Assembly (NCBI GenBank): GCA_022414725.1
Contig: CM039462.1
Span: forward strand, 35,316,558 to 35,380,557
Length of the DNA: 64,000 nt
Source: Microglena sp. YARC
Lineage: Eukaryota > Chlorophyta > Chlorophyceae > Chlamydomonadales > Chlamydomonadaceae
Reading direction: 5' to 3'
The notes under the pieces are model-generated. The model had not been told where the DNA came from and did no database searches. It was given only the letters and a program-made list of their open reading frames with translations. Numbering within the stretch: position 1 is the first letter of the stretch; every line of letters begins with the position of its first letter. The position numbers were made by a program, and so were the translations under genes. Positions 61,920 through 64,000 of the stretch are shown piece after piece.

Positions 61920-62060
61920 GCACTTAGGGCCCCCGTCGAAAGATTGTTTGGGATTCAGTTTATCTGTGCCTTTTCTTTTTAGCCCCTCCCAATTCGAAGG
62001 TTGGGTGAGTCCCTTAAGCCTACTAGGCTACACCCTTGGACTATAACAAACAAACAAACA
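61920..62060 (+). repeat. family R1, copy 13
   Basis: CTTAGGGCCCCCGTCGAAAG through GGTTGGGTGAGTCCC to CTTGGACTATAACAAACAAA. The tail is CAAA instead of CATA. Confidence 0.75.
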
Positions 62061-62649
62061 AGCGAATGCATGTGTTGCTGCTTAGTTAGAGCCCTGGCCA
62101 GGTTCACAAATGTCAGGCTTGCCGTCTTGGAAGAGGAAGAGACCTTCCTTGGGTGCTGTTACATGTAGTCCAAGCTCATGCGTAGTCTGCAAAACCAAGT
62201 AAACCCAACATAGTAGCCATTCTCCATTATGTACCATTAAATTGCTTTCGTCGCTACGCCAATTTTCATGGGTTTTATCGCTAATAGCGATACATCGTTA
62301 AAAACAAAAACTGTGCGATGGCCTTGTGGATGGACTTGCAGATCGTTGCGATCTCGACCAAGGACGACTGGTAGCCCAAGATCGAGTCCTGGCCCTTGTC
62401 GTAGATCCAGGTGTCCTCCGTGGGCGCATCCAGATCCTTGGCTTGTACGCAGCCTCGATAGAGGACGACCCCGGGAGAACGAGCTTGGAGAAGATAGAAT
62501 AGTCGAATACAATTTCTCGGTCAAGGGCTTGAACATGATCAGGAAGGACTTTCCCAAAGGATTGGGAGACTTGTGCAAGACCTTCATCGAGGAGGACGAG
62601 GATGCAAACAAGGGCAATATCGCGGAGTGAAAAAAAGAACAAAAGAAAA

Positions 62650-62825
62650 CACTTGAAGGGGCGTGGTGGTAAGAGTACCCTCCCGTACGCCGCAGCTGGG
62701 GAAAGTCACTATGGCAGACATAGTAAGTGTCACCCTCCAGGCGATAGGGACTCCTCCAAGTAACATATAGCAATAATGTTGTTACAAGAGGCAATAGATT
62801 CTCTGTGCAGCTTAGATATGAGTTT
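62650..62825. repeat. R2 repeat with extended tail
   Basis: GAAGGGGCGTGGTGGTAAGA to CTCTGTGCAGCTTAGATATG, closely matching 11966-12150. Confidence 0.75.
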
Positions 62826-62954
62826 GTCTACGTGTTTCTGACTGATCCTTATGGTGGAGAGATTGGTAATAGTTGTGATGGGTATGGTACCAGTGGAAGA
62901 GGATGCGAAGAAGGGCAAGACTGCGGAGAAGGTCTTCTAGATGAGTTCACGGAG

Positions 62955-63200
62955 GCAATCATGACCGCGATCATCACCCCATGCCACATCCCATACAAGG
63001 CAGAGTCCATCCCTAAGCGATCATGATTGTGATCACCGCCCTGTGCTGCATCCCGTACCCTGCAGAGTCCATCCCTATGCGATAATGACCACGATCACCT
63101 CCCTGAGCTACATCCCGTACCCCGCAGAGTCCATCCCTATGCAAGAATGACCGCAATCATCTCCAATGCTGCATCCGGTACGGGGCAGAGTCCCGAGCAC
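62955..63200. repeat. 62-bp tandem repeat, 4 copies
   Basis: GCAGAGTCCATCCCTATGCG and GATCACC-CTGCATCCCGTACC recur at 63000, 63062, 63124 and 63185. Confidence 0.85.
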
Positions 63201-63230
63201 ATCCTCTGGATCGAATATTTTAGGCGGTCC

Positions 63231-63291
63231 TCATCAATGATCTTGCATCCTTCTTGAGGAGGTATGCAAGATCATTGATGAGGACCAGCTC
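63231..63291. repeat. perfect hairpin, 23-bp arms
   Basis: GGTCCTCATCAATGATCTTG with CAT, then a 15-base loop, then the exact reverse complement. Lies within the decayed minus-strand gene. Confidence 0.9.
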
Positions 63292-63724
63292 AAGGATTGA
63301 CCTTGCCAAAAAAGTTCTTGTTCACGATCGAATCCATGCTGTCGTGCAAGCTCTCGGTCTCTAGTTAGATATTGGAAACCTTCGTAACCATGGACAAGTG
63401 CTCATGGAAAGCCCTAAACAAGAACTTCCAAAAACGTTGTTTTCGAATCATTGAACATTGATTTCTTAATAGTTTTGGTACTTGGTAGGGCCAAGTACTT
63501 GGTGGGGCCAAGAAAACAGGTGATTCAGCAAAACGCCACTTTTGAAGGAAAATAAAAAGTACTTCAAGATCTTGTTCAGGATGGAAGAGAAGAGCAAAAG
63601 GGATTCCTTCGGCTAGATCAAGTGGCTAGCCCAGTGGATGATAATCTCTTGTAGGCGGAGTCTAACTTGTTCTCAAAGACCTCCGTCAAGCACCCGGACT
63701 CATACAAGATCTTGAGGGGGTCAA

Positions 63725-63926
63725 AAGTAATGGTAAAGCCTGGTGGGGCGTGGTATTAAGGAAGCCCCGTCTTTCGGTGGTAGGGAATGGGCTGCTACTT
63801 CACCTGTACAAAGCTACCACGACGGTTGACAGCGACCGAGAACATTCAGGTGCACCCGTGGGGATTCGAACCCGGCGCCTTTGTCATTGAAGGAGCTCTG
63901 CCAATGAGCCATTGGTTGAACGGGGA
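63725..63926 (-). mobile_element. R2 SINE with tRNA-like head and 12-bp target-site duplication
   Basis: TGAGGGGGTCAA lies at both 63713-63724 and 63927-63938. Minus-strand A-box TGGCTCATTGGCAGAGC (63893-63911) and perfect B-box GGTTCGAATCC (63861-63872) form the tRNA-like head. The body ends with the CCACGCCCCACCA block and a short ACCATTACTT tail. This is a retrotransposed, non-autonomous element, and the best-preserved copy in the window. Confidence 0.88.
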
Positions 63927-64000
63927 TGAGGGGGTCAAGGGGACTCTCAATTGTGTGTTCAAGCCGAGAACAAGATGGGAATCAAGTATCCGCTCACGAT

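Larger units (their letters stand above)
62237..63990 (-). pseudogene. decayed minus-strand gene, product unknown
   Basis: Protein-like readings on the minus strand change frame and contain stops. Near 63680 PLKILYESGCLTEVFENKLD; near 63600 EIIIHWASHLI-stop-PKESLLLFSSILNKI; near 63400 RFWKFLFRAFHEHLSMVTKV; near 62530 LDREIVFDYSIFSKLVLPG; then, after a one-base shift, VLYRGCVQAKDLDAPTEDTW and YQSSLVEIATICKSIHKAI to a stop at about 62270. All are in the same order and strand, so a single gene is inferred. It is interrupted by a SINE (63725), an R2 piece (62650) and a 62-bp tandem repeat. The family is not recognised. Confidence 0.5.

Noticed and set aside
62268..62630. Plus-strand frame of 120 codons (RSRPRTTGSPRSSPG)
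   Set aside because: Complement of a better, protein-like minus-strand reading; its Arg/Pro/Ser richness is typical of a shadow frame.

Overview
The window is nuclear DNA of a eukaryote, most probably a chlorophyte alga close to Dunaliella. Evidence: a gene with spliceosomal introns (GT donors, AG acceptors) encoding parts of a multi-lobed transferrin, which in green algae is best known from Dunaliella salina (family knowledge); an Arabidopsis-type TTTAGGG telomere-like tract; a Ty1/copia retrotransposon; and extreme simple-sequence content. The genus is an inference. There are no bacterial-style operons and no intact tRNA or rRNA gene.

Layout. 1-3942: 3' part of a decayed copia element (integrase, RT, RNase H) with a probable 3' LTR. 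3.9-5.5 kb: dispersed repeats and a decayed minus-strand exon family with 52-bp partial-exon copies. 5.5-16.8 kb: almost pure satellite and minisatellite (units of 4, 5, 29, 33, 44, 81, about 100, 105 and 133-160 bp), poly-C/poly-G tracts, a short telomere-like tract and a few short transposon-like repeats. 16.8-32.6 kb: tandem segmental duplication, unit about 5 kb, carrying a minus-strand F-box-like/LRR gene; two copies are open and two are broken. 32.9-37.8 kb: dispersed repeats, GT microsatellite, possible exons and a CCA-rich block. 37799-38798: 1000-base assembly gap. 38.8-42.85 kb: satellite with a roughly 46-bp unit. 42.9-57.15 kb: at least five plus-strand exons of the transferrin gene, together about 299 residues. 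57.2-64 kb: decayed copies of the last exon, palindromic foldback elements, and a decayed minus-strand gene split by a tRNA-derived SINE.

The transferrin exons join in phase and cover the C-terminal half of one lobe followed by the N-terminal half of the next. The introns are 1.8-5.5 kb. They hold tandem degenerate copies of the adjoining exon edge together with its splice site, an inverted copy of one exon, and large imperfect palindromes, one 2.75 kb long. This exon-edge duplication is the most unusual signal here and recurs for every transferrin exon and in the unrelated minus-strand exon family near 5 kb. Two residues that normally bind iron are substituted.

All family assignments come from reading translations against remembered family motifs; no database search was run.
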